From Pantoea sp. 18069 (GTDB lineage: Bacteria > Pseudomonadota > Gammaproteobacteria > Burkholderiales > Burkholderiaceae_C), in NCBI RefSeq assembly GCF_902706035.1, contig NZ_CACSJA010000022.1, forward strand, positions 1 through 64,000: a stretch of 64,000 nucleotides of DNA. Reading direction: 5' to 3'. Position 1 is the first letter of the stretch. Every line of letters begins with the position of its first letter. The position numbers and the translations under genes were made by a program. Below are positions 50,849 through 59,794 of the stretch, piece by piece. A model generated the notes under the pieces. The model was not told where the DNA came from, did no database searches, and worked only from the letters and a program-made list of their open reading frames with translations.

Positions 50849-52339
50849 TCAGCGGCTGAGGGGCGCAGCCGCTGCGGCCACTGCCGGCGCGGCAGCGGCA
50901 GGCTCTGCGCCCAGCACCTTGACCAGGCTCACGCGGTTGAGCTGCTCCTGCAGTTGCAAGGTGATCAGCGTCTGCTGCGCGGCGTAGAGGCTGCGCTGCG
51001 CATCGAGCACGGCGAGGTAGTTGTCCACGCCCGACTTGAAGCGCGCTTCCGACAGCTCGAAGGCCTTTTGCGTGGACGCCACCAGCGAGGCCTGGGCGGC
51101 CAGGCGCTCGGTCCACTGCGCCCGGTCGGCGAGCGCATCGGCGGTTTCGCGAAAGGCCGTCTGCACGGCTTTTTCGTACTGCGCAAGCGCCACCTGTTCA
51201 TTGGCCTGCGCCACAGCGACATTCGCGCGGTTGCGCCCGCCGTCGAAGATCGGCAGCCGCACCAGCGGCACGAAGCTCCAGGTGCTGTTGCCGCTGCCGA
51301 ACAGCCCCGACAGCTCGTTGCTGCCCGTGCCCACCGAGGCCGTGAGGCTGATGGTCGGAAACAGCGCCGCGCGCGCCGCGCCGATGTTGGCGTTCATCGC
51401 GCGCAGCTGGTGCTCGGCGGCGCGCACGTCGGGGCGCGCGAGCAGCACGCTCGAGGGCAGGGGCACGGGCAAGGGCAGCAGCGCGGCGGCAGGCGCCTGC
51501 GCCGACAATTGCAGTGGCGCGGGCATGGCCGATTCGGGCAGCGGACCGCCGACCAGCAGTTGCAGCAGATTGCGGTCGCGCACCACCTGGCTGTTGAAGC
51601 TGGCCACGTCGGCGCGCGCGGCGTCGACCGTGGTGCGGTTTTGCTCGAGCACCAGCCCCGACGTAGAGCCCAGTTCATGCATGCGCTCGGTCAGCGCGAA
51701 CGACTGGCGGCGCGCGGCCAGCGTCTGCTCGGCCAGCGCCAGCCGCGCCTGGTCGGCGGCCAGCGTGAGCCAGGCATTGGCAACGTCGGCGAGCAGCGTG
51801 AGCTGCACATTGCGCTGGTTCTCGCCGGACTGCAGGAAGGCCTGCAGCGCGGCCTCGTTGAGGTTGCGCACGCGGCCCCAGAGATCGAGCTCGTAGCTGG
51901 TCATGCCCAGCTGGGCCGTGTATTGGGTCACGACGGCCGAGCGGCCGTTGCTCGCCAGATCGGCCGCAGTGCGGTTGCGGCTGCCCTGGCCATTGGCGTT
52001 GATGCTGGGCAGCAGATCGGCCTCGGCGATGCCGTACTGGGCACGCGCCCTGTCGATGTTGGCCAGCGCCACGCGCAGGTCGCGGTTGTTCGCCAGCGCC
52101 AGCGCCAGTGCTTCGCGCAGGCCCGGCGACTGCACCCAGGCCAGGGCCTGGGCCGCGTCCAGGCTCGCCGGCGTGGCCTGCGCGGGCGCGGCGGCCGTGC
52201 CGACTTCGGCGGGCACGACGTCCGTGGGCGCGGCGTAGTTCGGCGCAAGGTTCATGCAGCCGGTCAATGCCGCAACAGCAAGGGCCACGGCGCAGGCCAC
52301 GGCATGCAGCCGATAGGCGTTCTTGGTTTGAATGCTCAT
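50849..52339 (-). CDS. RND efflux outer-membrane factor lipoprotein (OprM/NodT family)
   Basis: TolC-like outer-membrane channel of 496 residues. The lipobox ALTGC puts the acylated Cys near residue 28. Two OEP repeats are seen as the helical hairpins ALALALANNRDLRVALANID and SYELDLWGRVRNLNEAALQA, and in the second half LRAMNANIGAARAALFPTIS and QVALAQYEKAVQTAFRETAD. The C-terminal tail is Ala-rich. Its ATG overlaps the permease stop by 4 bp. Together with the upstream permease and adaptor it forms a complete tripartite efflux pump. Confidence 0.93.
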   Translation of the reverse strand: MSIQTKNAYRLHAVACAVALAVAALTGCMNLAPNYAAPTDVVPAEVGTAAAPAQATPASLDAAQALAWVQSPGLREALALALANNRDLRVALANIDRARAQYGIAEADLLPSINANGQGSRNRTAADLASNGRSAVVTQYTAQLGMTSYELDLWGRVRNLNEAALQAFLQSGENQRNVQLTLLADVANAWLTLAADQARLALAEQTLAARRQSFALTERMHELGSTSGLVLEQNRTTVDAARADVASFNSQVVRDRNLLQLLVGGPLPESAMPAPLQLSAQAPAAALLPLPVPLPSSVLLARPDVRAAEHQLRAMNANIGAARAALFPTISLTASVGTGSNELSGLFGSGNSTWSFVPLVRLPIFDGGRNRANVAVAQANEQVALAQYEKAVQTAFRETADALADRAQWTERLAAQASLVASTQKAFELSEARFKSGVDNYLAVLDAQRSLYAAQQTLITLQLQEQLNRVSLVKVLGAEPAAAAPAVAAAAAPLSR

Positions 52340-55300
52340 GCCACGTCCTTTGCGTTGCTGTCTTGTGCATCGACGGCCGGCGCCGCGTCAGAGGAGCGCG
52401 ACGCAAACCAGCTGCGCACCAGCAGGAAAAACACCGGCACAAAGAAAATCCCCAGCACCGTCGAAAACACCGTGCCGCCCAGCACGGCCGTGCCTATGGC
52501 CTGGCGCCCGCCCGCGCCCGCGCCTGTGCCTATCGCCAGCGGCAGCACGCCGAAGCCGAACGCCAGCGACGTCATCAGGATAGGGCGCAGCCGCAGGCGC
52601 ACGGCCTCGACGGTGGCGTCGCGCAGATTGCGGCCCTGCTCCTGCAGCTGGGTCGCGAACTCGACGATCAAGATGGCGTTCTTAGACGCCAGCCCCACCG
52701 TGGTCAACAGCCCCACCTGGAAGTAGACGTCGTTGTGCATGCCGCGCAGGCCCGTGAACAGCAGCGCGCCGACGACGCCCAGCGGCACGGCCAGGATCAC
52801 CGCCAGCGGCACGGTCCAGCTCTCGTAGAGCGCGGCCAGGCACAGGAACACGAACAGCACCGAAATCGCATACAGCAGCGGCGCCTGCGCACCCGACAGC
52901 CGCTCCTGGTAGGAGGCGCCGGTCCACTCATAGCCAATGCCCACGGGCATCTGCTGCATCATCTTCTCGATAGCATCCATGGCCGCGCCCGAGCTCACGC
53001 CCGGCGCCGCGTCGCCGACGAACTCGAAGCTGGGGCTGCCGTTGTAGCGCTGCAGCTGCGGCGAGCCATAGGTCCAGTTCGTCGAGGAGAAGGCGGAGAA
53101 CGGCACCATTTCGCCCTTGTCGTTGCGCACCGTCCACTGGTTGATGTCCTGGGGCAGCATGCGAAACGGTGCATCGCCCTGCACGTAGACGCGCTTGACC
53201 CGGCCATTGTTCAGGAAGTCGTTGACGTAGGTCCCGCCCATGGCGCTGGACAGCACGCTGTTGATGTTGGCCGTGCTCACGCCCAGCGCCGCGGCCTTGC
53301 GGTCGTCGATCACCACGCCGAGCTGCGAAGTGTCGTCGAGGTTGTTGCTGCGCAGGTTCTGGATCGCGCCTTCGCTGCCCGCGAGCTCGAGCAGCTTGTC
53401 GCGCGCCGCCACCAGCGCCTCATGGCCCAGACCGTTCAAGTCCTTGAGCTGGAAGTTGAAGCCGGCGTTCGAGCCCAGGCCGCGCACCGCGGGCGGCAGC
53501 ATCACGAAGATGCGCGCATCGCGCAGCCGGCTCAGGTCCTTGGTCGCCTTGCGCGCGATCGCATCGGCCGTCTGGTCCGGGCCGGGCCGTTCGGCCCAGT
53601 TCTTGAGCCGCACGAAACCGCGCGCCGAGGACTGGTCGCCGGTCAGGCCGGTGATGGAGTTGAAACTCACCACATCGGGCTGCGCGGCGAAGTACTGCTG
53701 GACTTCGGACATCACGGCCTGCAGGCGCGCGTCCGTGCCGCCCGAAGGCAGCGTGATCTGCACCTGCATATAGCCCTGGTCCTCGACCGGCAGGAACGAC
53801 GTCGGCAGCTTGGTGAACAGGAACGCCGTGCCCGCGCAGATCAGCAGGAACACCAGCGCCATGCGCTTGCTGCGCTGCAGCAGGCGGCCCACGGTGCTTT
53901 GCGCCTTGTTGGAGCTGTAGTCAAAGCCTTTGTTGAAGGCCTGGAAGAAGCGGTCGATGCCGCCGCGCAGGCCGGGGCGCGGCGCGCCGCCGTGGTGCCC
54001 CTGGCCCTTGGCCACGGGCTTGAGCAAGGTCGCGCACAGCGCGGGCGTGAGCGTCAGCGCGACAAACACCGACAGCACCATGGCCGAGACGATGGTGATC
54101 GAGAACTGCCGGTAGATCACACCCGTCGAGCCGCCGAAGAACGCCATGGGAATGAACACCGCCGACAGCGTGAGCGTGATGCCGATCAGCGCCGGCGTGA
54201 TCTCGGCCATGGACTTGCGCGTCGCCTCCTTGGGCGACAGTCCCTCCTCGCTCATCACGCGCTCGACGTTCTCGACGACCACGATCGCATCGTCGACCAG
54301 CAGGCCGATCGCCAGCACCAGGCCGAACATCGTCAGCGTATTGATGGAGAAACCCGCGACCGACAGCACGCCGAACGTGCCCAGCAGCACCACGGGCACG
54401 GCGATCGCCGGAATCAGCGTGGCACGCAGGTTCTGCAGGAACAGGAACATCACCACGACCACCAGCAGCATGGCCTCGAACAGCGCCTGCACCACTTCCT
54501 TGATCGAGGCGCGCACGAACGGCGTCGAGTCCGAGCTGATGAAGGGCTTGAGGTCGTTGGGAAAGAACGGCTGCATTTCCGCGAGCTTGGCGTTGACCGC
54601 ATCGGACACCGCCGTGGCGTTCGCGCCGTCGGCCAGCACGATGCCCATGCCCGCGCCGGGGCGGCCGTTGAGGCGCGAGGTGATGCTCAGGTTGTCCGCG
54701 CCGAGCTCGACACGGGCCACGTCCTTGAGCAGCACGGCCGCGCCGTCGGCAGAGGACTTGAGCAGGATGGCCTCGAACTCGGCCACGGTCTTGAGCTTGG
54801 TGCGCGCGGTGATGGTGGCGTTGATCTGCTGGTCCCTGACCGCCGGCAACGCACCGAGCTGGCCCGCCGAGACCTGGGCGTTCTGGTTGTTGAGCGCCGC
54901 GATCACGTCCGAAGGCATCAGCGCGAACTGCTGCAGCTTGGCCGGATCGAGCCAGATGCGCATCGCATAGCCGGTGCCGAACACCTGGATGTCGCCTACG
55001 CCGTCGACGCGGCCGATCACATCGACCACGTTGCTGGTCAGGTAGTCACCGATATCGACCTGGCTCACGTTCGGGTCGGGCGAAGTGAAGCTGTAGGTGG
55101 TCAGGAAGTCGTTGCCGCCCTTGTTGACGAACACACCGCGGCTCTTGACGGCCTCGGGCAGGCGGTTCATCGCCGACTGCAGCTTGTTTTGCACCTGCAC
55201 CTGCGCCACGTCGATGTTGGTGCCGGGGCTGAAGGTCAAGGTGGTGCGCGAACGGCCCGACTGGTCGCTGGTCGAGCCCATGTACAGCAGGTTGTCGATG

Positions 55301-55512
55301 CCCTTGAGCTGCTGCTCGATCAGCTGGGTGACCGAGTTCTCGACGGTTTCGGCCGAAGCGCCGGTGTAGGTGGCGTTGATGGTCACGCGCGGCGGCGCGA
55401 TATCAGGGTACTGCTCGAGCGGCAGCGTCGAGATCGACAGCGCGCCCGCGAGCATGATGACGATGGAGATGACCCAGGCAAAAATGGGCCGGTCGATGAA
55501 GAACTGTGCCAT
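52336..55512 (-). CDS. RND efflux permease, HAE1 family (AcrB/MexB-like)
   Basis: Inner-membrane proton-driven drug exporter of 1058 residues, the normal length. The N-terminus MAQFFIDRPIFAWVISIVIM is typical. The proton-relay Asp pair is in LVLAIGLLVDDAIVVVENVE. Two periplasmic porter loops and twelve predicted helices are present, including SALMLAFGFGVLPLAIGTGA-like ends near the C-terminus. It probably exports hydrophobic or amphiphilic toxicants. It follows the adaptor gene by 14 bp and overlaps the outer-membrane factor gene by 4 bp. No dedicated regulator gene adjoins the operon. Confidence 0.96.
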   Translation of the reverse strand: MAQFFIDRPIFAWVISIVIMLAGALSISTLPLEQYPDIAPPRVTINATYTGASAETVENSVTQLIEQQLKGIDNLLYMGSTSDQSGRSRTTLTFSPGTNIDVAQVQVQNKLQSAMNRLPEAVKSRGVFVNKGGNDFLTTYSFTSPDPNVSQVDIGDYLTSNVVDVIGRVDGVGDIQVFGTGYAMRIWLDPAKLQQFALMPSDVIAALNNQNAQVSAGQLGALPAVRDQQINATITARTKLKTVAEFEAILLKSSADGAAVLLKDVARVELGADNLSITSRLNGRPGAGMGIVLADGANATAVSDAVNAKLAEMQPFFPNDLKPFISSDSTPFVRASIKEVVQALFEAMLLVVVVMFLFLQNLRATLIPAIAVPVVLLGTFGVLSVAGFSINTLTMFGLVLAIGLLVDDAIVVVENVERVMSEEGLSPKEATRKSMAEITPALIGITLTLSAVFIPMAFFGGSTGVIYRQFSITIVSAMVLSVFVALTLTPALCATLLKPVAKGQGHHGGAPRPGLRGGIDRFFQAFNKGFDYSSNKAQSTVGRLLQRSKRMALVFLLICAGTAFLFTKLPTSFLPVEDQGYMQVQITLPSGGTDARLQAVMSEVQQYFAAQPDVVSFNSITGLTGDQSSARGFVRLKNWAERPGPDQTADAIARKATKDLSRLRDARIFVMLPPAVRGLGSNAGFNFQLKDLNGLGHEALVAARDKLLELAGSEGAIQNLRSNNLDDTSQLGVVIDDRKAAALGVSTANINSVLSSAMGGTYVNDFLNNGRVKRVYVQGDAPFRMLPQDINQWTVRNDKGEMVPFSAFSSTNWTYGSPQLQRYNGSPSFEFVGDAAPGVSSGAAMDAIEKMMQQMPVGIGYEWTGASYQERLSGAQAPLLYAISVLFVFLCLAALYESWTVPLAVILAVPLGVVGALLFTGLRGMHNDVYFQVGLLTTVGLASKNAILIVEFATQLQEQGRNLRDATVEAVRLRLRPILMTSLAFGFGVLPLAIGTGAGAGGRQAIGTAVLGGTVFSTVLGIFFVPVFFLLVRSWFASRSSDAAPAVDAQDSNAKDVA

Positions 55513-55526
55513 GGCGTGCGGCTTTC

Positions 55527-56870
55527 TCAGGGCTGGGCCGCAGGGCCGGAAGCTGCCGTGGGGATGTCCGCCTCGGCGGGCGCTGGCGGCGCGGCGTTCG
55601 CGGGCGCAGCGCCGTTGGCCTGCGCCGTCCTGTCCGCAGCCAGCTTGGCCTTGGCACCCAGGTCCACTTCCTGGGGCTCGACGGCGTCACCGACCTTGAC
55701 GCGCTGGAAGCCATCGACGACGATCCTGTCGCCCGCGTTCACGCCTGCCGTGACCAGCCAGCGGCTGCCCACGGCGCGATCGGTTTCAATCGGCCGGCGC
55801 TGCACTTTCTCGTCGGCGCCCACGACCAGCACGCTGGCCTTGCCCGCGATATCGCGCGTCACGGCCTGCTGGGGAACGAGCAAGGCCTCGGGCGCCACGC
55901 CCGTGGGCAGCAGGGCCTGGACATACATGCCCGGCATCAGCACGCCTTCGGGGTTGGGCACCACCGCGCGCAGCGTCACCACGCCGGTGCTGGGGTTGAC
56001 GATCACACCCGCGAACTGGAGCTTGCCGGTGTGCGAATACAGGCGCCCGTCTTCGAGCCTGAGCGCGATCGCCAGCGCATCGCGCTCGAGCTTCTGAAAG
56101 CGCCCGTCCTGGATGTCGCGCTTGAGCTGCAGCAGCTCGGTGCTCGACTGCGTGAAGTCCACGTACATCGGGTCAAGCTGAACGATGGTCGTGAGCGCAT
56201 CGGCCTGGTTGGCCGTGACCAGCGCGCCGGGCGTGACCGTCGACAGGCTGGTCTGGCCGCTGATCGGCGCCTGGATGCTGCTGTAGCGCAGGTTGATGCG
56301 CGCACTCTCGAGCGCCGCCCTGGCCGCCGCCACGTCGGCGCTGGCCTGGGCCTGGGCGGCCTGGCTTTCTTCATGGGCCTGGCGGCTGATCGCGTCGATC
56401 TTCACGAGCTCGGCATTGCGCGCCGCCGTCGCCCGCAGCGTGCGCTCGCTGGCCTGGGCCTTGGCCAGCGCGGCCTCGGCGCTGGCCTGCGCCGCGCGCA
56501 GCGAAGCCGAATCGATCTGGTAGAGCGGCTGGCCGGCCTTGACGCTCGCGCCTTCGGTGAACAGGCGCTTTTGCACGATGCCCGACACCTGGGGCCTCAC
56601 TTCGGCCGTCAGGAACGCACGCGTGCGCCCCGGCAGGCTTGCATCGAGCTGCTGGCTCTGGGTCTTGAGCGTGACCACGCCCACCTTGGTCGGCGCCTTG
56701 GCGGCCGGAGCGTCGGCGGCCTTGGGCGAGCAGCCGGCGGTCACGAGCACCACGGCGGCCGCCACGGCTGCCATGCGCCATGCCGAGAACTGCTGCGCTG
56801 CAATCGGACGATCGGAGGGCCAATGGGACAGCAGGCGCGCACGCAGCGAAAGAGACAGGGCAGACGTCAT
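55527..56870 (-). CDS. RND efflux periplasmic adaptor (AcrA/MexA-like lipoprotein)
   Basis: Membrane-fusion protein of 447 residues, starting MTSALSLSLRARLL. A hydrophobic leader ends at the lipobox VLVTAGC, so the mature protein is anchored to the inner membrane by lipid. The lipoyl-barrel halves (LPGRTRAFLTAEVRPQVSGI, IQAPISGQTSLSTVTPGALV) flank the alpha hairpin (ASAEAALAKAQASERTLRAT). The beta-barrel and MP domains follow (VVPNPEGVLMPGMYVQALLP). It is the first gene of the pump operon. The long Ala-rich C-terminus is common in Burkholderiales. Confidence 0.94.
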   Translation of the reverse strand: MTSALSLSLRARLLSHWPSDRPIAAQQFSAWRMAAVAAAVVLVTAGCSPKAADAPAAKAPTKVGVVTLKTQSQQLDASLPGRTRAFLTAEVRPQVSGIVQKRLFTEGASVKAGQPLYQIDSASLRAAQASAEAALAKAQASERTLRATAARNAELVKIDAISRQAHEESQAAQAQASADVAAARAALESARINLRYSSIQAPISGQTSLSTVTPGALVTANQADALTTIVQLDPMYVDFTQSSTELLQLKRDIQDGRFQKLERDALAIALRLEDGRLYSHTGKLQFAGVIVNPSTGVVTLRAVVPNPEGVLMPGMYVQALLPTGVAPEALLVPQQAVTRDIAGKASVLVVGADEKVQRRPIETDRAVGSRWLVTAGVNAGDRIVVDGFQRVKVGDAVEPQEVDLGAKAKLAADRTAQANGAAPANAAPPAPAEADIPTAASGPAAQP

Positions 56871-56919
56871 GGGGGTGCAACTTGAAATTGAAGGCGAGCA
56901 CCATTGTGCAAGCCTAATA

Positions 56920-56934
56920 TTTACTTTTTGTAAA
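56920..56934. promoter_or_regulatory. Candidate operator of the efflux operon
   Basis: A perfect 5-bp palindrome TTTAC-TTTTT-GTAAA lies about 57 bp upstream of the adaptor start, within a locally AT-rich patch. AT-rich TTTAC/GTAAA dyads are common operators of TetR-type repressors of RND pumps. No such repressor is encoded next to it, so this is tentative. Confidence 0.35.
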
Positions 56935-57198
56935 GCCGGCGTGCGCAAGGCATTGCGCACACGGCTGCCGTCCCGGAGAGAGATTTACCAGGCACTCCGG
57001 TCCAGCAGCAGGATGATGCCATTTTGTAGCCTGTCGTTACATTCGCCGAAGGCGAATTCAACGTGTACGCGACAATTTCTTCACCGCTTACGTTGGCGCA
57101 GATCATTGCCCATGGCCTGCGCAGTCATTCCGGCCAGTGGTTTCTTGCCGCGTTCCTCTGGCGTGTTGCGCACCATGCCCGTCGGATCACCCCCCAAC

Positions 57199-57220
57199 AA
57201 AAAGAGCCGTCGAAACGGCC
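57199..57220 (-). terminator. Rho-independent terminator of the SDR gene
   Basis: On the minus strand the hairpin GCCGT-TTCG-ACGGC (57206-57219) has a stable UUCG-type loop and is followed by TCTTTTTG. It lies 24 bp after the stop of the SDR gene at 57244. Confidence 0.8.
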
Positions 57221-57243
57221 CGGGGATAGCGCGCGGGAGTTTC

Positions 57244-58155
57244 TCAGTCCGGCGTCGCACGCAAGGCCGCGCGCAGGCTCGCGCCCAGCTCCGGCTTGTG
57301 CGCAAACGGATCGCTGGGATTGCGCCCTTGCACCACGTCTTCCATGCGCGCCTGCACCGCGCCCAGCGCCTGGGGGTGGCTGTAGATATAGAACTGGTTG
57401 GCGGCAACGGCGTCGAACACTTTCTGCGCGACTTCGGCGGCCGAGACCTTGCCCGACGACACGGCCTTGTCGGTCATTGCCTGGCCTATCTTCTGGCTCG
57501 CGGTCTGCTGCGCGTTGGCCTGGCCCTCGGGCCGGTTGCGCTCGCTCTGGCTGATGCCCGTGGCCACGAAATACGGGCACAGCAGGCTCGCGCCGACCTG
57601 GTCGGTCACCAGCGACAGATCCTGGTAGAGCGTTTCGGTCAGGCTCACCACCGCGTGCTTGCTCACGTTGTAGATGCCCATGTTGGGCGGCGTGAGCAAA
57701 CCGGCCATGCTGGCGGTGTTGACCATATGGCCGCGCCAGGCGGGATCGGCCTGGGCCGCGGCCAGCATCATCGGCGTGAACAGGCGCACGCCATGGATCA
57801 CGCCCCAGACGTTGACCCCCAGCACCCACTCCCAGTCGGCGACGGAGTTCTCCCAGACCAGCCCGCCCGCGCCCACGCCGGCGTTGTTGAACACCAGGTG
57901 CGGCGCGCCGAAGTGCTCCTGCACGCTGCGCGCGAGCACTTCCATCTGCATGCGGTTGGACACGTCCACGCGCTGGGCCAGCACCTGTGCGCCGGCCGCG
58001 CGCATTTCGTCGGCCGCAGCCTCGAGCGCTTCCTTTTGCACGTCCACCAGCACCAGGTTCATGCCCAGGCGCGCGCCTATGCGCGCGCACTCGAGACCGA
58101 AACCCGAACCGGCGCCGGTCAGCACCGCGGTCTTGCCTTGGAAATCTTCAATCAT
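57244..58155 (-). CDS. SDR-family oxidoreductase
   Basis: Classical short-chain dehydrogenase of 303 residues. The cofactor motif is TGAGSGFG (12-19), followed by an Asp in LVDVQ that favours NAD(H) or leaves specificity open. FNNAGVGAGG is the NNAG block. The active-site Tyr-Lys pair appears in GIYNVSKHAVVSL, and the catalytic Ser is in the NTASMAGLL block. The C-terminal extension is longer than the usual 250-residue core. It lies 18 bp after the MDR reductase gene in the same direction; both could act on fatty or alicyclic substrates. Confidence 0.9.
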   Translation of the reverse strand: MIEDFQGKTAVLTGAGSGFGLECARIGARLGMNLVLVDVQKEALEAAADEMRAAGAQVLAQRVDVSNRMQMEVLARSVQEHFGAPHLVFNNAGVGAGGLVWENSVADWEWVLGVNVWGVIHGVRLFTPMMLAAAQADPAWRGHMVNTASMAGLLTPPNMGIYNVSKHAVVSLTETLYQDLSLVTDQVGASLLCPYFVATGISQSERNRPEGQANAQQTASQKIGQAMTDKAVSSGKVSAAEVAQKVFDAVAANQFYIYSHPQALGAVQARMEDVVQGRNPSDPFAHKPELGASLRAALRATPD

Positions 58156-58173
58156 GGCGGTCTTTCGGGTCGT

Positions 58174-59190
58174 TCAGACCAGCTTGACGAGTTGTTTGCC
58201 GAAGTTCCTGCCCTTGAGCAAGCCCAGAAACGCCGCAGGCGCGGCCGCCAGGCCCTGGGCCACGGTTTCGCGCGGGCGCAGCTTGCCCGTGGCCACCAGC
58301 GTGCCCAGCTCCTGGAGCGCTTCGGGCCAGACTTCCATGTGCTCGCTGACGATGAAGCCTTCGATCTTCAGGCGGTTGATCAGGATCAGCGCGGGATTTT
58401 GCAGCGGCAGCGGCGCGCCGTCATAGCCGGCGATCATTCCGCAGACCGCGACGCGCGCAAACGCATTGGTGCGCAGCAGCACGGCATCGAGGATGTAGCC
58501 GCCGACGTTCTCGAAATAGCCGTCTATGCCGTCCGGGCAGGCCTGCTTGAGCGCCAGCGACATGGCCTTGACGTCGGCATGCTGGCGGTAGTCGATGCAG
58601 ACATCGAAGCCCAGCTCCTCGCTCGCATAGCGGCATTTTTCCGGCCCGCCCGCGATGCCCACCACGCGGCAGCCGCGCGCCTTGGCCAGCGCCGCGAACG
58701 CGCTGCCCACCGCGCCCGTGGCCGCGCTGACCACCACGGTCTCGCCGGCCTTGGGTGCAATGATCTTCACCAGCCCGTACCAGGCGGTCACGCCGGGCAT
58801 GCCGACCGCGCCGAGATAATGGGAAAGAGGTACATGGGACGTATCTACCTTGCGCAGCATGCCCGGCGCATTGCCGTCGACCACGCTGTACTCCTGCCAG
58901 CCGCCCATGCCCACGACCTGGTCGCCGACCGCAAACTTGGGGTGGCGGCTCTCGACCACCTCGCCCACGGTGCCGCCTATCATGACTTCGCCCAGCGGCT
59001 GGCTGGCCGCATAGCTCTTGCTGTCGTTCATGCGCCCGCGCATGTAGGGGTCCAGGCTCAGGTAGTGGTGGCGCACCAGCACCTGGCCGTCCTGCAGCGC
59101 CGGCACCTCGGTCTGCACCTGCCTGAAGTTGCTTTCCACGGCTTCGCCCTGCGGGCGGTTGTCGAGAAGAATTTGCTGATTCCGGGTCAT
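58174..59190 (-). CDS. NADP-dependent MDR reductase (prostaglandin reductase/CurA-like)
   Basis: Zinc-free medium-chain reductase of 338 residues. The N-terminal GroES-like domain has LVRHHYLSLDPYMRGRMNDS, the signature of the leukotriene B4 dehydrogenase/curcumin reductase branch. The nucleotide motif is VVVSAATGAVGSAFAALAKA, and GYFENVGGYILDAVL and CGMIAGYDG follow. These enzymes reduce alpha,beta-unsaturated ketones and aldehydes. AAGGAGACA precedes the ATG at 59190. It is likely co-transcribed with the downstream SDR and possibly with the upstream thioesterase. Confidence 0.92.
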   Translation of the reverse strand: MTRNQQILLDNRPQGEAVESNFRQVQTEVPALQDGQVLVRHHYLSLDPYMRGRMNDSKSYAASQPLGEVMIGGTVGEVVESRHPKFAVGDQVVGMGGWQEYSVVDGNAPGMLRKVDTSHVPLSHYLGAVGMPGVTAWYGLVKIIAPKAGETVVVSAATGAVGSAFAALAKARGCRVVGIAGGPEKCRYASEELGFDVCIDYRQHADVKAMSLALKQACPDGIDGYFENVGGYILDAVLLRTNAFARVAVCGMIAGYDGAPLPLQNPALILINRLKIEGFIVSEHMEVWPEALQELGTLVATGKLRPRETVAQGLAAAPAAFLGLLKGRNFGKQLVKLV

Positions 59191-59248
59191 GAACTGTCTC
59201 CTTGTAATCATTGCAATGCCATCGAAAGCCTGGCGAAGCGCGCAGCGC

Positions 59249-59266
59249 GCGGGCGACTGCGCCCGC
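59249..59266 (-). other. GC-rich hairpin after the PaaI thioesterase gene
   Basis: GCGGGCG and CGCCCGC are exact 7-bp complements around a 4-nt loop and touch the thioesterase stop codon. No T-run follows, so it is more likely a 3' stability element than a terminator. Confidence 0.4.
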
Positions 59267-59698
59267 TCAGCCCTGCGCGGCCTCGGAAGCGGCCGCTGCC
59301 GGGGCCTTGAGCGGCTCGCGGTGCTTGAGCTTGAACGTGCCCGAGGCCTTGCAGCACAGCAGGCCCTGGGCGTCATAGACCGCGCCCTCGACATAGGCCA
59401 TGCCGCCATGTGTCTTGTGCAGCAGTTGCCCCTTGGCCACCAGCGCGCCGCGCGCGGGCAGCATGAAGGAAGTCTTCATTTCAATCGTCACGCCGCCGGT
59501 GCTGGGCACCACGCTGCAGGCTGCCTGGGCCATGGTCACGTCCAGCAGCGCCATCAGGGCGCCACCATGGGTCACGCCGAACGAGTTCAGGTGCTCGGAA
59601 CGTGGCGTGTAATGCAGTTCGGACTCGCCATCGGCGCGCTTGTGCAGCGTAAAACCCAACTCGCTGACAAAAGGAATATCTGCTTCAAAACTCAACAC
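59267..59698 (-). CDS. PaaI-family hot-dog thioesterase
   Basis: Acyl-CoA thioesterase of 143 residues. The core motif NSFGVTHGGALMALLDVTMA contains the HGG and the catalytic Asp region of the PaaI/YbgC-like hot-dog fold. GVTIEMKTSFMLPARGALVA is the second conserved strand. The start is uncertain; GTG at 59698 (reads MLSFEADIPFVSE) is favoured, and a second GTG at 59764 would add 22 residues. It precedes the MDR reductase in the same direction and probably releases free acids from CoA esters of aromatic or medium-chain type. Confidence 0.87.
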   Translation of the reverse strand: MLSFEADIPFVSELGFTLHKRADGESELHYTPRSEHLNSFGVTHGGALMALLDVTMAQAACSVVPSTGGVTIEMKTSFMLPARGALVAKGQLLHKTHGGMAYVEGAVYDAQGLLCCKASGTFKLKHREPLKAPAAAASEAAQG

Positions 59699-59794
59699 CG
59701 GATCGGCCTTTCTTGATACGGGGGCAGCACCCGCCCGCCAGGGGCCAGGCGCTGGGCGCGCCACGGCAGCGCTATTGTCGGGGAAGAAAAGCCC

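Larger units (their letters stand above)
56871..57243. promoter_or_regulatory. Intergenic region upstream of the RND operon
   Basis: 373 bp without a gene. The part next to the adaptor should carry the pump promoter; the AT-rich dyad TTTAC-N5-GTAAA is at 56920-56934. A second inverted repeat ATTCGCC-GAA-GGCGAAT is at 57041-57057. The right end holds the terminator of the SDR gene. Confidence 0.5.

Noticed and set aside
52108..56097. A 1329-residue open reading on the plus strand
   Set aside because: It is antisense to the RND operon, and its composition shows that it mirrors the real genes.
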